Below, one piece after another: positions 19,385 to 29,185 of a stretch of DNA of 64,000 nucleotides (position 1 is its first letter; each line of letters opens with the position of its first letter). Below the pieces are notes generated by a model. It saw only the letters and a program-made list of their open reading frames with translations. It ran no database searches and was not told the DNA's origin. A program made the position numbers and the translations under genes. This DNA comes from Thioalkalivibrio sp. ALJ3 (lineage in GTDB: Bacteria > Pseudomonadota > Gammaproteobacteria > Ectothiorhodospirales > Ectothiorhodospiraceae). The stretch lies in the NCBI RefSeq assembly GCF_000377205.1, contig NZ_KB897905.1, positions 430,586 to 494,585 on the forward strand, read 5' to 3'.

Positions 19385-20236
19385 ATGGCACTCGACAACA
19401 ACTGGTTCAGCGAACCGCACGAAGACATGGCGCTGTCCCTGCGCATCAAGCAGAAGCTGCACGAAGAACAGACCCCGTACCAGAGGATCGAGATCTACGA
19501 GACCGAGGCCTTCGGCAACCTGATGGTGATCGACGACTGCGTGATGCTGACCGGCCGCGACAACTTCATCTACCACGAGATGATGTCGCACCCGGTGCTG
19601 TATTCGCACAACGCTCCGAGGAACGTGGTGATCATTGGCGGCGGCGACTGCGGCACCCTGCGCGAGGTGCTCAAGCACGACGAGGTCGAGCGCGCCGTGC
19701 AGGTGGATATCGACGAGCGCGTCACCCGCCTGTCCGAGCAATACTTCCCGGAGCTGTGCGACGCCAATGACGATCCGCGCGCCGAGTTGCTGTTCGACGA
19801 CGGCGTGCAGTACCTGAAGGACGCCGCCCCCGGCTCCATCGACGTGATCATCGTCGACTCCACCGACCCGGTCGGCCCGGCCGAAGGCCTGTTCTCCACC
19901 GCGTTCTACAAGGACTGCGTGAAGGCCCTGGGCCCGGACGGCCTGCTGGTGCAGCAGAGCGAATCGCCGCTGCTGCACACCGACAGCATCATCCGCCCAA
20001 TGCATGACAGCCTGCGTGCGGCGAACTTTATCGACGCCCTGGCATTGCACTTCCCGCAACCGACCTATCCCTCAGGCTGGTGGACCTGCACCATCGCCGC
20101 GAAGGACTGCCCGGTGTCGTTCCTGCGCGAAGAGGCAGCCGAGGAACTGCCGTTTGTCACGCACTATTACAACGCCGCGATCCACCGCGCCGCCGGTGCC
20201 ACCCCGGAGTTCTTCCGCCGCAAGCTGTTCGCCTGA
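19385..20236 (+). CDS. speE: Polyamine aminopropyltransferase (spermidine synthase)
   Basis: 283 residues. It transfers aminopropyl from decarboxylated SAM to putrescine. Visible are the FGNLMVIDDCVMLTGRDNFIYHEM substrate region (split here as conserved MLTGRDNFIYHEM), the nucleotide motif VVIIGGGDCGTLREVLKH, and the DSTDPVGPAEGLF catalytic loop with its conserved aspartates. The ATG follows AAGGGGAG with good spacing. It is divergent from speA, which supplies the agmatine for putrescine, so the pair makes a polyamine module. A dispersed repeat copy lies just downstream. Confidence 0.96.
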   Translation: MALDNNWFSEPHEDMALSLRIKQKLHEEQTPYQRIEIYETEAFGNLMVIDDCVMLTGRDNFIYHEMMSHPVLYSHNAPRNVVIIGGGDCGTLREVLKHDEVERAVQVDIDERVTRLSEQYFPELCDANDDPRAELLFDDGVQYLKDAAPGSIDVIIVDSTDPVGPAEGLFSTAFYKDCVKALGPDGLLVQQSESPLLHTDSIIRPMHDSLRAANFIDALALHFPQPTYPSGWWTCTIAAKDCPVSFLREEAAEELPFVTHYYNAAIHRAAGATPEFFRRKLFA

Positions 20237-20288
20237 GGCGGGCAGCCCCTTCAGCCTCCCACGCAAGGGGTTCCGCCGGCCGCGGCTT

Positions 20289-20321
20289 GATGCGGTTCGC
20301 TGCGCTCAGCGCATCCTACGG
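20289..20321 (+). repeat. Dispersed intergenic repeat, copy C
   Basis: Begins GATGCGGTTCGCTGCGCTC and ends GCATCCTACGG. It matches copy A at 1242-1272 in the same orientation and copy B at 1288-1320 in inverted orientation. It sits between the converging speE and fetB genes, a usual place for REP-like elements. Confidence 0.6.
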
Positions 20322-20384
20322 AGCTACCGAGCACCGCAGGGTGCAAAGAGCACATGCGAATTGCGCCGTGAGTGCGGGATCGGG

Positions 20385-21191
20385 CTAGGCGGGGCGGCCG
20401 GCCTTGAGGCGGTCGAGGCGCAGGCGTTCACGGGTGTCGAACAGGCGGCGGGAGGCGAACCAGACCGCGCCCAGGGTGCCGAAGCCGGTGCCCGCGGTGA
20501 TCAGGAACATGATCAGGATCTGGTACTTCACGGCCTCCACCGGCGGGGCGCCGGCCAGGATCTGGCCGGTCATCATGCCCGGCAGGCTGACGATGCCGGC
20601 GGCGGCCATGGCGTTGATGGTCGGCATCAGGCCGGAGCGCGCGGCCTCGCGACGCATGGTCGTGACCGCTTCGCTCCAGGAGGCCCCCATCGCGAGCCGG
20701 CCCTCGATTGTTCGGCGCTCGCGCCAGACGGTCTGCGTCAGGCGGTCCAGTCCCAGCGCGATACCGGTCATGGTGTTGCCGAGCAGCATGCCCAGCAGCG
20801 GGATCGCGTATTGCGGCTCCCACCAGGGGGTCGGGCCGACCATGGTGGTCAGTGCCAGCACCGTGACCGCGAATGCCGAGATGAACATGGTCACGGTACC
20901 GATCCCGTAGCCCCACAGCCCGGCGAAGCGGCGCTGCTGGCGCGCCATCACCTCGTAGCCGGCCACCGCCAGCATGATCACCGCCATCAACGCCACCCAG
21001 CCAAGCTGGGCGTGGTCGAACAGCGTCTGCAGGATCAGCCCGACCAGCAGCAGCTGGATCACGGTGCGCGCCCCGGCGATCAGCAGGCTGCGCCCCAGGC
21101 CCATGCGCGCCCAGACGGTCACCCCGGCCAGCGCGACGACCAGCAGCGCCGCCAGCGTCAGATCGAACGGGGAAAGCGAGATCAGCTCCAT
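20385..21191 (-). CDS. fetB: ABC transporter permease, FetB type
   Basis: 268 residues with about seven hydrophobic segments. The motifs RTVIQLLLVGLILQ, WVALMAVIMLAVAGYEV, PLLGMLLGNTMTGIALGLDRL and MMTGQILAGAPPVEAVKYQI identify the FetB/YbbM family, the permease of a putative iron exporter linked to oxidative stress tolerance. It overlaps the ATPase gene upstream by ten bases. The name rests on strong family likeness; the transported substrate is inferred from E. coli FetAB. Confidence 0.88.
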   Translation of the reverse strand: MELISLSPFDLTLAALLVVALAGVTVWARMGLGRSLLIAGARTVIQLLLVGLILQTLFDHAQLGWVALMAVIMLAVAGYEVMARQQRRFAGLWGYGIGTVTMFISAFAVTVLALTTMVGPTPWWEPQYAIPLLGMLLGNTMTGIALGLDRLTQTVWRERRTIEGRLAMGASWSEAVTTMRREAARSGLMPTINAMAAAGIVSLPGMMTGQILAGAPPVEAVKYQILIMFLITAGTGFGTLGAVWFASRRLFDTRERLRLDRLKAGRPA

Positions 21192-21802
21192 GCGGGGGCC
21201 TCCAGCTTGCCGTTGCTGATGGTCAGGATGCGTCCACCGAGGCGCTGGCGTTGCAGCGTGTCATGGCTGACCCAAAGGGCCGCCGCCTCTTCCTCCGCCA
21301 GGTATGTGCGTACCGCGCGCTCGATGCGCCTGGTGTTCTCCAGGTCGAGGTTGGCGGTGGGCTCGTCCAGCAGGAGGACGCGTGGATGATTCAGCAGCGC
21401 CCGCAGAAGACCCAGGCGCTGCTTCTCGCCGCTGGAGAGCCGCTCGACCTCCCAGTGCAGGGATTCTTCCGGGAGTGCGACCTGCTCCAGCAGGTGCAGC
21501 GCCGTCTCGCGGGAGAAGTCGGCGGGCAGGTGCTCGTCCACGCGTTCGCTCCACCAGGCGGTCTCCGCCGGCACATAAGCAACCTGCCGGCGCCACTGCA
21601 CCGGGGGCATCGAGTCGCGGGGCGCACCGGCCAGACGGACCTCGCCGGTATTCGGATCCAGGTCCGCCAGCGCGCGCAACAGCAGGGACTTGCCGGAGCC
21701 CGAGGCACCGGTAAGCTGCACCAGCTCGCCGGGCTGGAGTTGCAGTTCCAGCGGGCCCAGGTGGGCCGTTTTCAGCTCATGTGCTTCGAACAGGCGATCC
21801 AT
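21182..21802 (-). CDS. fetA: ABC transporter ATP-binding protein, FetA type
   Basis: 206 residues. Walker A is GASGSGKS (32-39), the signature is LSSGEKQRLGLLRALL, Walker B is VLLLDEPTANLD, and the switch His is in WVSHDTLQRQRL. It is the ATPase partner of the FetB-like permease that overlaps its end. The frame is open for another 82 codons upstream, but that stretch includes the amtB terminator, so the ATG at 21802 was taken. Confidence 0.88.
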   Translation of the reverse strand: MDRLFEAHELKTAHLGPLELQLQPGELVQLTGASGSGKSLLLRALADLDPNTGEVRLAGAPRDSMPPVQWRRQVAYVPAETAWWSERVDEHLPADFSRETALHLLEQVALPEESLHWEVERLSSGEKQRLGLLRALLNHPRVLLLDEPTANLDLENTRRIERAVRTYLAEEEAAALWVSHDTLQRQRLGGRILTISNGKLEAPAWS

Positions 21803-21863
21803 GCTGGCGGTTCCGGTCAGGCGAAAGCGGAATCGTAACCGAACCCGCGGGGGTTCGCGGGGG

Positions 21864-21893
21864 GCAAAAAAAGAGGGCGCCGGGGAGGCGCCC
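21864..21893 (-). terminator. Rho-independent terminator after amtB
   Basis: A seven-base stem GGGCGCC/GGCGCCC (21875-21881 and 21887-21893) with a five-base loop is followed on the minus strand by TCTTTTTTTG. It closes the porin-glnK-amtB operon and separates it from fetAB. Confidence 0.88.
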
Positions 21894-22005
21894 TGAAAGC
21901 CAACATCCTTGAGTCCTGGGAGACTGTTGCTGTCGGCGTCGGAGGAGACACTTTGGGGGTTCGACCCGGCCCTCCGGGCCGAACCCCTACTCGCGTTTCG
22001 AGCGT

Positions 22006-23259
22006 TTACTGCTTCCCGGTGAATTCCGGGTAGGCCTCGAGGCCACACTCGGTGATGTCGGCACCGATCTCCTCGTCCTCTTCGCTCAGGCGAATACCCA
22101 TCACGGCCTTCAGGATGGCCCAGACAATCAGGGATGCCGTGAAGACGAAGGCGAAGATGGCGAGCAGGCCCGCGATCTGGCCGAAGAACGTCGCGTCCGG
22201 GTTGGACAGCAACACGGCCATCACACCCCAGATACCGGCAGTACCGTGCGCGGAGATCGCACCAACCGGATCGTCGATCTTCAGCTTGTCCAGCGCGACG
22301 ATCGAGAAGACCACGATCACGCCACCGATGGCACCGATGATCATCGCCAGGAACGGGCTGGGCATCAGCGGCTCGGCCGTGATGGACACCAGGCCCGCGA
22401 CCGCGCCGTTCAGTGCCATGGTCAGATCAGCCTTGCCGAACACCAGACGGGTGGTGATCAGGGCGGCGACCACACCCCCGGCCGCGGCCAGGTTGGTGTT
22501 GGCGAACACGGCGGCCACGGCGTTGGCGGACTCGATGTCCGAGACCTTCAGCTCGGAGCCACCATTGAAGCCGAACCAGCCCAACCACAGGATCAGCACG
22601 CCCAGGGTCGCCAACGGCATGCTGGAGCCCGGGATCGCGTTGATCTGACCGTCCTTGCCGTACTTGCCCTTGCGCGCCCCGAGGAGCAGCACACCGGCCA
22701 ATGCCGCGGCGGCACCCGTGAAGTGGACGATGCCGGAACCGGCGTAGTCGAGGTAGCCGATCTGGTCGAGGAACCCTTCACCCCAGCTCCAGAAGCCCTG
22801 GATCGGGTAGATGAAGCCGGTCAGCACGACCGCGAAGGCCAGGAAAGCCCACAGCTTCATCCGCTCGGCCACGGCACCCGAGACGATGGACATCGCGGTG
22901 GCCACGAACACGACCTGGAAGAAGAAGTCGGCACGATCGGAGTAGTAGATGTCGCCATCGCTACCCAGTACCTCGCCCACGGCATTGTCGCCGGTGATCA
23001 GGAAGCCCAGGCTCGGGATTACGGAGCTCAGGCCATCGCCGTACATGATGTTGTAACCGATCAGCATGTACATGATGCTGGCGATCGAATACAGGGCGAT
23101 GTTCTTGGTAGCGATTTCGGCGACACTCTTGGTGCGCACCATCCCGGCCTCGAGCATGGTAAAGCCCGCGGCCATCCACATCACCAGTGCACCGGCCACC
23201 AGAAAATAAAATGTGTCCATCGCATAGGCGAGTTCGACAACTTGTTGTTCAATTTCCAT
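22006..23259 (-). CDS. amtB: Ammonium transporter AmtB
   Basis: 417 residues, eleven predicted membrane spans. Conserved regions include AGFTMLEAGMVRTKSVAEI, the periplasmic FWSWGEG segment, DYAGSGIVHFTGAAAAL (pore His region), GWFGFNGGSEL and HGTAGIWGV (second pore His). It conducts ammonia/ammonium across the inner membrane and is blocked by GlnK under nitrogen excess. There is no cleavable signal peptide. It follows glnK after 37 bases and is the last gene of the operon driven by the sigma-54 promoter at 24471. Confidence 0.96.
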   Translation of the reverse strand: MEIEQQVVELAYAMDTFYFLVAGALVMWMAAGFTMLEAGMVRTKSVAEIATKNIALYSIASIMYMLIGYNIMYGDGLSSVIPSLGFLITGDNAVGEVLGSDGDIYYSDRADFFFQVVFVATAMSIVSGAVAERMKLWAFLAFAVVLTGFIYPIQGFWSWGEGFLDQIGYLDYAGSGIVHFTGAAAALAGVLLLGARKGKYGKDGQINAIPGSSMPLATLGVLILWLGWFGFNGGSELKVSDIESANAVAAVFANTNLAAAGGVVAALITTRLVFGKADLTMALNGAVAGLVSITAEPLMPSPFLAMIIGAIGGVIVVFSIVALDKLKIDDPVGAISAHGTAGIWGVMAVLLSNPDATFFGQIAGLLAIFAFVFTASLIVWAILKAVMGIRLSEEDEEIGADITECGLEAYPEFTGKQ

Positions 23260-23296
23260 GATTGAAATTCCTCATTCGATGGAAGAGGGAAAACCC

Positions 23297-23677
<381 letters not shown>

Positions 23678-23700
23678 TTACTTGAGGGGAAAAGCCGGGT

Positions 23701-24417
23701 TTAGAACGTCTTGGTCCAGCCCACCCAGGCGCCAACGTCCTCGTCGGACTCATCGACGTATTCCAGGTTGAAACTGAACTCGCCCCAGTCACCGGCATCG
23801 CGGGTGAGGCTCGCGGTGTAGTGGGTGTAGTTGTCGTTTTCGTCGGTGTCGTCGAAGGTCTGGCGGCCGACCAGGAAGCCGACGCTGTAGACATCCATGA
23901 ACGGGATATCGAGGCCGCCGTAGTAGTACGTATCCTTGCGCTCGAGCGCCGAGTCGGAGCTGTCGGTGACGACGTGTGCGATACCGCCATAGAGGCCTAC
24001 AGGGCCGGTGTCGAAACTCAGCTCGCCGTAGATCTCGCCGAAATCGGCGCTCAGGGAACCGGTGTCGTCACGGGCATCGGGGTAGGCGTAGTAGACGTAG
24101 CCGACGTCGTAGCCAAGACCGTTTTCGAAGTCATCGGCGAACCCAAGATAAAGATCCAGCTCGTAACTCGTGTCGTCCCCGAAGTCGACATTGGAGACCC
24201 AGGTTCCGGTATAAAATCCGGATGCGTGTTCGTAATCTATGCCACCCTGGATCGCGGCACCGTCATCCGTTTCAGAACCACCACGGAAGTAGTAGTTGGA
24301 GACCGCCCCGATGTTGACGGAAAGCTCCGCGGTGGCGGTCGAGGTAAAGACCACGCCACCGGTCGAGCCGACAGTGACAATGGCGGCGGCCAGTGCGGAA
24401 CGAGTGAACTTCTTCAT
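23701..24417 (-). CDS. TorF-family putative outer-membrane porin
   Basis: 238 residues with a signal peptide ending near TSTATAE and then alternating beta-strand sequence typical of a small barrel: NIGAVSNYYFRGGSETDDGAAIQGGIDY, then repeats of the YYAYPD/YGELSF kind and a final aromatic residue (WTKTF), the mark of BAM substrates. The family is repeatedly found next to glnK-amtB. It is the first gene of the operon behind the sigma-54 promoter, so it may let ammonium or another nitrogen source cross the outer membrane; that role is inference. The protein is very acidic, fitting a salt-exposed surface. The start at 24417 follows a GGGAGAA ribosome-binding site. Confidence 0.85.
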   Translation of the reverse strand: MKKFTRSALAAAIVTVGSTGGVVFTSTATAELSVNIGAVSNYYFRGGSETDDGAAIQGGIDYEHASGFYTGTWVSNVDFGDDTSYELDLYLGFADDFENGLGYDVGYVYYAYPDARDDTGSLSADFGEIYGELSFDTGPVGLYGGIAHVVTDSSDSALERKDTYYYGGLDIPFMDVYSVGFLVGRQTFDDTDENDNYTHYTASLTRDAGDWGEFSFNLEYVDESDEDVGAWVGWTKTF

Positions 24418-24470
24418 GTTGTGTTCTCCCAGTTGTGCAATTGAGTGTCGCGTAGTCGACACCCGGTCCT

Positions 24471-24486
24471 TGCACGGGCCGTGCCA
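24471..24486 (-). promoter_or_regulatory. Sigma-54 (-24/-12) promoter of porin-glnK-amtB
   Basis: On the minus strand the sequence is TGGCACGGCCCGTGCA. It agrees with TGGCACG-N4-TTGCA at every consensus position except one (G for the first T of TTGC), and the GG/GC spacing is correct. The transcript would start about 12 bases further on, leaving a leader of roughly 40 bases before the porin ATG. It implies control by RpoN and NtrC under nitrogen limitation. Confidence 0.85.
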
Positions 24487-24565
24487 CATCGGGAAAACGG
24501 AGCCAGATCGGCTTTTCACAACACCTGTTGCAGGCGAACGACGCTCGCGCGCACGAAAGTAGTGC

Positions 24566-24597
24566 GCACTAAAAGTGCACACGCACCATGTTGGGTC
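24566..24597 (-). promoter_or_regulatory. Possible NtrC enhancer region
   Basis: About 80-110 bases upstream of the sigma-54 promoter lie a perfect palindrome GCACT-AAA-AGTGC (24566-24578) and a GCACCATGTTGGGTC segment (24583-24597) whose first half matches the GCAC-N7-GTGC NtrC site. Distance and sequence suit an NtrC enhancer, but neither site is a full match. Confidence 0.45.
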
Positions 24598-24671
24598 AGA
24601 GAATGAGGAATCTGTGACCGGCCGCACGGCCGGCACCGAAACGGACTAAGTCAGGAACAGGCGTAAGGGGA

Positions 24672-25037
24672 TCAGGCGGAGGCTGGCAGGGTGCCGCGTT
24701 CGACCACGATGCCGACCTCGGCCACACCGGCAACCGCACCGGGCTTGCCCAGTTCGATGCGCACCCAGGGGGTGCGGAACTCGGCCATCAGGGCCTCCGC
24801 GACCTCCTCGGCCAGAGATTCCAGTAGCGCGTGAGGCTCGCGCGTGACGATCGCGCGCACGGCGTTAGCCACCGCCTCGTAATCGACCGTATCGGTGATC
24901 TCGCCCGAGTGCGCGGCGATGCGCGTATCAGTAGCCAGCTGGATGTCAAAGCGCAGGGGGCGCTGGATGCGCTGTTCCCAGTCATAGACACCGACGACGG
25001 CATCAATGCGCAGATCCTTGAGGTAGATTCGATCCAT
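24672..25037 (-). CDS. folB: Dihydroneopterin aldolase
   Basis: 121 residues, normal for FolB. It converts dihydroneopterin to 6-hydroxymethyl-dihydropterin and glycolaldehyde in folate synthesis. MDRIYLKDLRIDAVVGVYDWEQ carries the conserved VGVYDWE pterin-site residues; DTVDYEAVANAV and LLESLAEEVAEAL match the family, and the catalytic lysine lies in ELGKPGAV. It stands alone on the minus strand and diverges from the amidoligase gene at 25149. Confidence 0.95.
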   Translation of the reverse strand: MDRIYLKDLRIDAVVGVYDWEQRIQRPLRFDIQLATDTRIAAHSGEITDTVDYEAVANAVRAIVTREPHALLESLAEEVAEALMAEFRTPWVRIELGKPGAVAGVAEVGIVVERGTLPASA

Positions 25038-25148
25038 CCCGTACCTTCGCGGTCCGGCCCTGGCGGCCGGCGCCTATCGTACTGGCTTGCCCACGGCAGG
25101 TACACCGAACCGTTATCATGACGCGGCACCTTCCCAAGGACATTCCTG

Positions 25149-26141
25149 ATGCCCGAGCGCTTTCACGATCTGCCGTGGCCAGATAACCCGGATGGGTCGC
25201 CCCGAAAGGTGGGCGTGGAGATCGAGATGGCTGGCGTTTCGCTCGAGCGCATGGCGGAGGCGATCCGCACCGAGTTTGGCGGCCAGGTGCGCTGTGACAA
25301 CCCGTTCGTCGCCCGGGTCTGCGATACGGACCAGGGCGATTTCCAGGTCGAACTGGACGCCCGGGTACTGAAGGACCGGGCCTATCGCAGCCACCTGCGG
25401 CGGCTGGGCATCGAACTCGACGACACCGACGAGGCCGCGCTGGACCGCTGGCTGGCCGATGCCGCCGGGCGCCTGGTACCGCACGAGATCGTCGCACCAC
25501 CGATACCGGCCTCGGCACTTCCCCGCCTGGACCGTGTACGTGCCGTACTGCAGGAAGCCGGTGCCCTTGGGACCGAGCGCTCGTTGCTCTACGCCTTCGG
25601 GCTGCAGCTCAATATCGAGGTCCACAGCACCGATGCCGCCTGGATCCTTGATGTCCTGCGGGCCTTCCTCCTGCTGTACGAGGTGCTGACGAACGCGGGC
25701 GAGATCGACCTGGCCAGGCGCCTGTCGCCCTACATCCGCGCGTTCCCCGGCACCTTCGTCCGCGAGACCCTGAACCCGGACTTCCAGCCGGGCCAGGGGG
25801 GACTGATCGACCATTACCTCGCACACAACGCCACGCGTAATCGGCCGCTGGACATGCTTCCGCTGTTTGCCGAGCTGGACCGGGACCGCATCAACGCCGC
25901 CCCGGTGGAGCATGAACTGATCAAGGCCCGGCCCGCGTTCCACTATCGCCTGCCCAACTGCGAGATCGACGACCCCGAATGGAGTCTGGCCCACCCCTTT
26001 AACGGCTGGGTCGAAGTGGAACGGCTCGCCGCGGACCGGGAACGCCTGCAGCGGATGAGCCGCGAATACCTGGAACGTCCCACTCAGGCACTGGGTCGCT
26101 GGGCCGATGACTGGGCCAGGAGGCTGCGTGGCTGGTTCTGA
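25149..26141 (+). CDS. Amidoligase-family enzyme (glutamine synthetase-like fold)
   Basis: 330 residues related to the Amidoligase_2 group, COOH-NH2 ligases of glutamine-synthetase fold. Visible marks are VGVEIEMAGVSLERMA (the ExE metal-binding strand), QVELDARVLKD, VPHEIVAPPIP, LQLNIEVHSTDA and FVRETLNPDF. Such enzymes are thought to make amide bonds between small molecules or modify peptides; the substrate here is unknown. There is no signal peptide. The gene overlaps, by 14 bases, a class I amidotransferase-like hydrolase that starts from a strong internal ribosome-binding site, so the two proteins probably act in one pathway, one forming and one cleaving or transferring an amide. Confidence 0.85.
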   Translation: MPERFHDLPWPDNPDGSPRKVGVEIEMAGVSLERMAEAIRTEFGGQVRCDNPFVARVCDTDQGDFQVELDARVLKDRAYRSHLRRLGIELDDTDEAALDRWLADAAGRLVPHEIVAPPIPASALPRLDRVRAVLQEAGALGTERSLLYAFGLQLNIEVHSTDAAWILDVLRAFLLLYEVLTNAGEIDLARRLSPYIRAFPGTFVRETLNPDFQPGQGGLIDHYLAHNATRNRPLDMLPLFAELDRDRINAAPVEHELIKARPAFHYRLPNCEIDDPEWSLAHPFNGWVEVERLAADRERLQRMSREYLERPTQALGRWADDWARRLRGWF

Positions 26142-26946
26142 ATACGAGGCCCTGAGCGACCCCGAGCCGGCGCGGCGTCCAGTCGTCGCGATCACCGGCC
26201 CCGACCAGGGTGGAGGCCCCGCCTGGCTGTTTACCGCGCTGGCCGTCTGGCGCGCCGGCGGGCGCCCCCTGCGCGTACGCCCCGGCAAGCCGCGCCCCCA
26301 TTGCGCGTTCGACGCACTGGTGGTCGGGGGCGGTGCGGATGTCGATCCCCAACTGTACGGGGAGTCGCTGCCTCAGGGCCCGAACCCGGAGGCCATTCGC
26401 GGCGCGGAACGCCGCCTGTCGCAACGACTGATCGGGTACCTGTTCTACCCCGCGCTCTGGCTCCTGAGGCGGCTGTTCCAGTCGCACGGCGGCGTACTGG
26501 ACGTGGAGCGTGACCGGCTGGAAAAGGCATTGATCCATCGCGCGCTGGACGAGCACCGCCCGGTACTGGGCATCTGCCGCGGGATGCAGCTGATCAACGT
26601 GGTGCGCGGCGGGACGCTACAGCAGGATCTAGCCGAGTTCTATGTCGAGACCCCGCAGGCGCGCAGCCTGCTTCCGGTCAAGCCGGTCATGCTCGATAGC
26701 CGCAGTCACCTGGCCCAGATACTGGGCGAAGGCGCGATCCGTGTGAACGCGCTGCACAATCAGGCGGTGGACAGGCTGGGCCGGGGGATGCGCATCGTCG
26801 GACGCGAGGAGACGGGCGTCGTTCAGGCGATCGAGGCCGAGCATGGCTGGTGCATCGGCGTGCAATGGCACCCAGAATACCTCCCACAAAAACGCCGCCA
26901 CCAGCGCCTGTTCCGGGCACTGGTGGCCGCCGCCCAGCCGCTGTGA
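26128..26946 (+). CDS. Class I glutamine amidotransferase-like hydrolase (peptidase C26)
   Basis: 272 residues of the gamma-glutamyl-GABA hydrolase (PuuD-like) family. The nucleophile is Cys150 in VLGICRGMQLINV and the His/Glu pair is His248/Glu250 in GVQWHPEY; the oxyanion strand is VVGGGADVDPQLYG. An unusual insertion of about 30 residues (near 95-125, with GYLFYPALWLLRRLF) is hydrophobic and could attach the protein to a membrane. The GTG at 26128 was chosen because a perfect AGGAGG stands four bases upstream, inside the end of the amidoligase gene; an ATG seven codons earlier lacks such a site. Substrate unknown; function linked to the amidoligase by context. Confidence 0.87.
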   Translation: MAGSEYEALSDPEPARRPVVAITGPDQGGGPAWLFTALAVWRAGGRPLRVRPGKPRPHCAFDALVVGGGADVDPQLYGESLPQGPNPEAIRGAERRLSQRLIGYLFYPALWLLRRLFQSHGGVLDVERDRLEKALIHRALDEHRPVLGICRGMQLINVVRGGTLQQDLAEFYVETPQARSLLPVKPVMLDSRSHLAQILGEGAIRVNALHNQAVDRLGRGMRIVGREETGVVQAIEAEHGWCIGVQWHPEYLPQKRRHQRLFRALVAAAQPL

Positions 26947-28128
26947 TCAGGCTTCCAGCGCCCGTGCCGGGCCAAAGAACTCGAAAAAACAGCGTTCCTC
27001 GGGCACGCCAAGCTCGCGCAGCTGCTGGCGAACCTGCCGCATGAACGGCGTCGGCCCCAGAAAGTACACGTCGACCTCGGTGCGATGCGGGAGCCACTCG
27101 GCGAGCTTGTCCCGAGTCAGGAAGCCGGTCGCGTCGGCGGCATCCTCGTTGGCAGGCTCGCTGTAACAGAAGTACGGACGCAGGTGATCGTGCTCCCGTG
27201 CCCGCGCCTCGACCTGCTCGCGAAAGGCATGGACCCCACCGTGGCGGGCGCAATGGATGAAGTGCACCTGGCGTCCGGCCTCCAATGCCGGGTCCAGCAT
27301 GGCCATGGTCGGGGTAATCCCCACGCCCGCCGAGATCAGGGCCAGCGGACGATCGCTTTCGCGCAAGACGAAATCTCCGGCCGGCGGGGTGAGTTCCAGT
27401 ACATCGGCCTCCTGGATGCGGTCGTGCAGAAACCGAGATACCCGGCCTTCCGGCTCCCGTTTCACGCTGATGCGCAACCCGTGCGCGCCCGGCGGGATAG
27501 AAAGCGAGTAGTTTCGGCGCAGCTCTTCGCCATCAATATCGACCTTCAGCCCGATGTACTGGCCGGGCTGGAACGGGGGGACTGGCCCGCCGTCCTGGGG
27601 CTCCAGATAGAACGAGGTGATCTCCTCGCTCTCCGGCACCTTGCGCCGCACGACAAACGAACGCAGTCCGCGCCAGCCGCCCGCCTGCGCCTCGGCCTGC
27701 TGATAGGCATCCTCCTCGGCAGCGATCAGGATATCCGCCAGCTGCTGGTAGGCCGCACCCCAGGCCTCCAGCACGGCATCGGTCGCGATCTCCTCGCCCA
27801 GCAGCTCGCGCATTGCCCGCAGCAGGCACTCGCCCACAATCGGGTAGTGCTCCGGCTGCACCTGTAGCGACACATGCTTGTTCACGATCTGCCCGACCAG
27901 CGGGCCCAGGGCCTCCATCTCGTCGATGTGCCGCGCGTACTGCAGCACCGCATTCGCCAGCGCCCGCGCCTGCTGGCCGCTCGCCTGATGCGCCTGGTTG
28001 AACAGGGGCCGCACCTCTGGGTAATCGCGAAACATAATGCTGTAGAAGTGGCGGGTCAGGTCTTCGCCCCCGGATTCCAGGATGGGGACGGTCTTCTGGA
28101 TAATGGACTTGTGGTCGTCCGACAGCAT
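26947..28128 (-). CDS. hmp: Flavohaemoglobin, nitric oxide dioxygenase
   Basis: 393 residues, the usual length. The globin domain (1-140) has the proximal His85 in VNKHVSLQVQPEHY and a distal YSIMF segment. The FAD domain shows FQPGQYIGLKV and RRNYSLSI, and the NAD domain shows LISAGVGITPTMAML with FLGPTPFMRQV. It oxidises NO to nitrate with O2 and NAD(P)H. The start at 28128 is fixed by a strong AAGGAGAG site. It diverges from argB; the 169-base gap contains a TATAAA-like box on the minus strand but no NsrR or NorR site that I can defend. Confidence 0.95.
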   Translation of the reverse strand: MLSDDHKSIIQKTVPILESGGEDLTRHFYSIMFRDYPEVRPLFNQAHQASGQQARALANAVLQYARHIDEMEALGPLVGQIVNKHVSLQVQPEHYPIVGECLLRAMRELLGEEIATDAVLEAWGAAYQQLADILIAAEEDAYQQAEAQAGGWRGLRSFVVRRKVPESEEITSFYLEPQDGGPVPPFQPGQYIGLKVDIDGEELRRNYSLSIPPGAHGLRISVKREPEGRVSRFLHDRIQEADVLELTPPAGDFVLRESDRPLALISAGVGITPTMAMLDPALEAGRQVHFIHCARHGGVHAFREQVEARAREHDHLRPYFCYSEPANEDAADATGFLTRDKLAEWLPHRTEVDVYFLGPTPFMRQVRQQLRELGVPEERCFFEFFGPARALEA

Positions 28129-28282
28129 GTATCTCTCCTTATGTTGTATTGTGTGTGCAGCTTTATACGGGAGCGGCAACCCACCGTCAAACGCCGTATT
28201 TCTAACGCACCTTAAAGCCGGGTACCGGCACCTCAGGCGCCTGCCTCTGTCACGGTGGTAAACTGCGCGGCCGCATTCCTGA

Positions 28283-29176
<894 letters not shown>

Positions 29177-29185
29177 CGACAGTTT

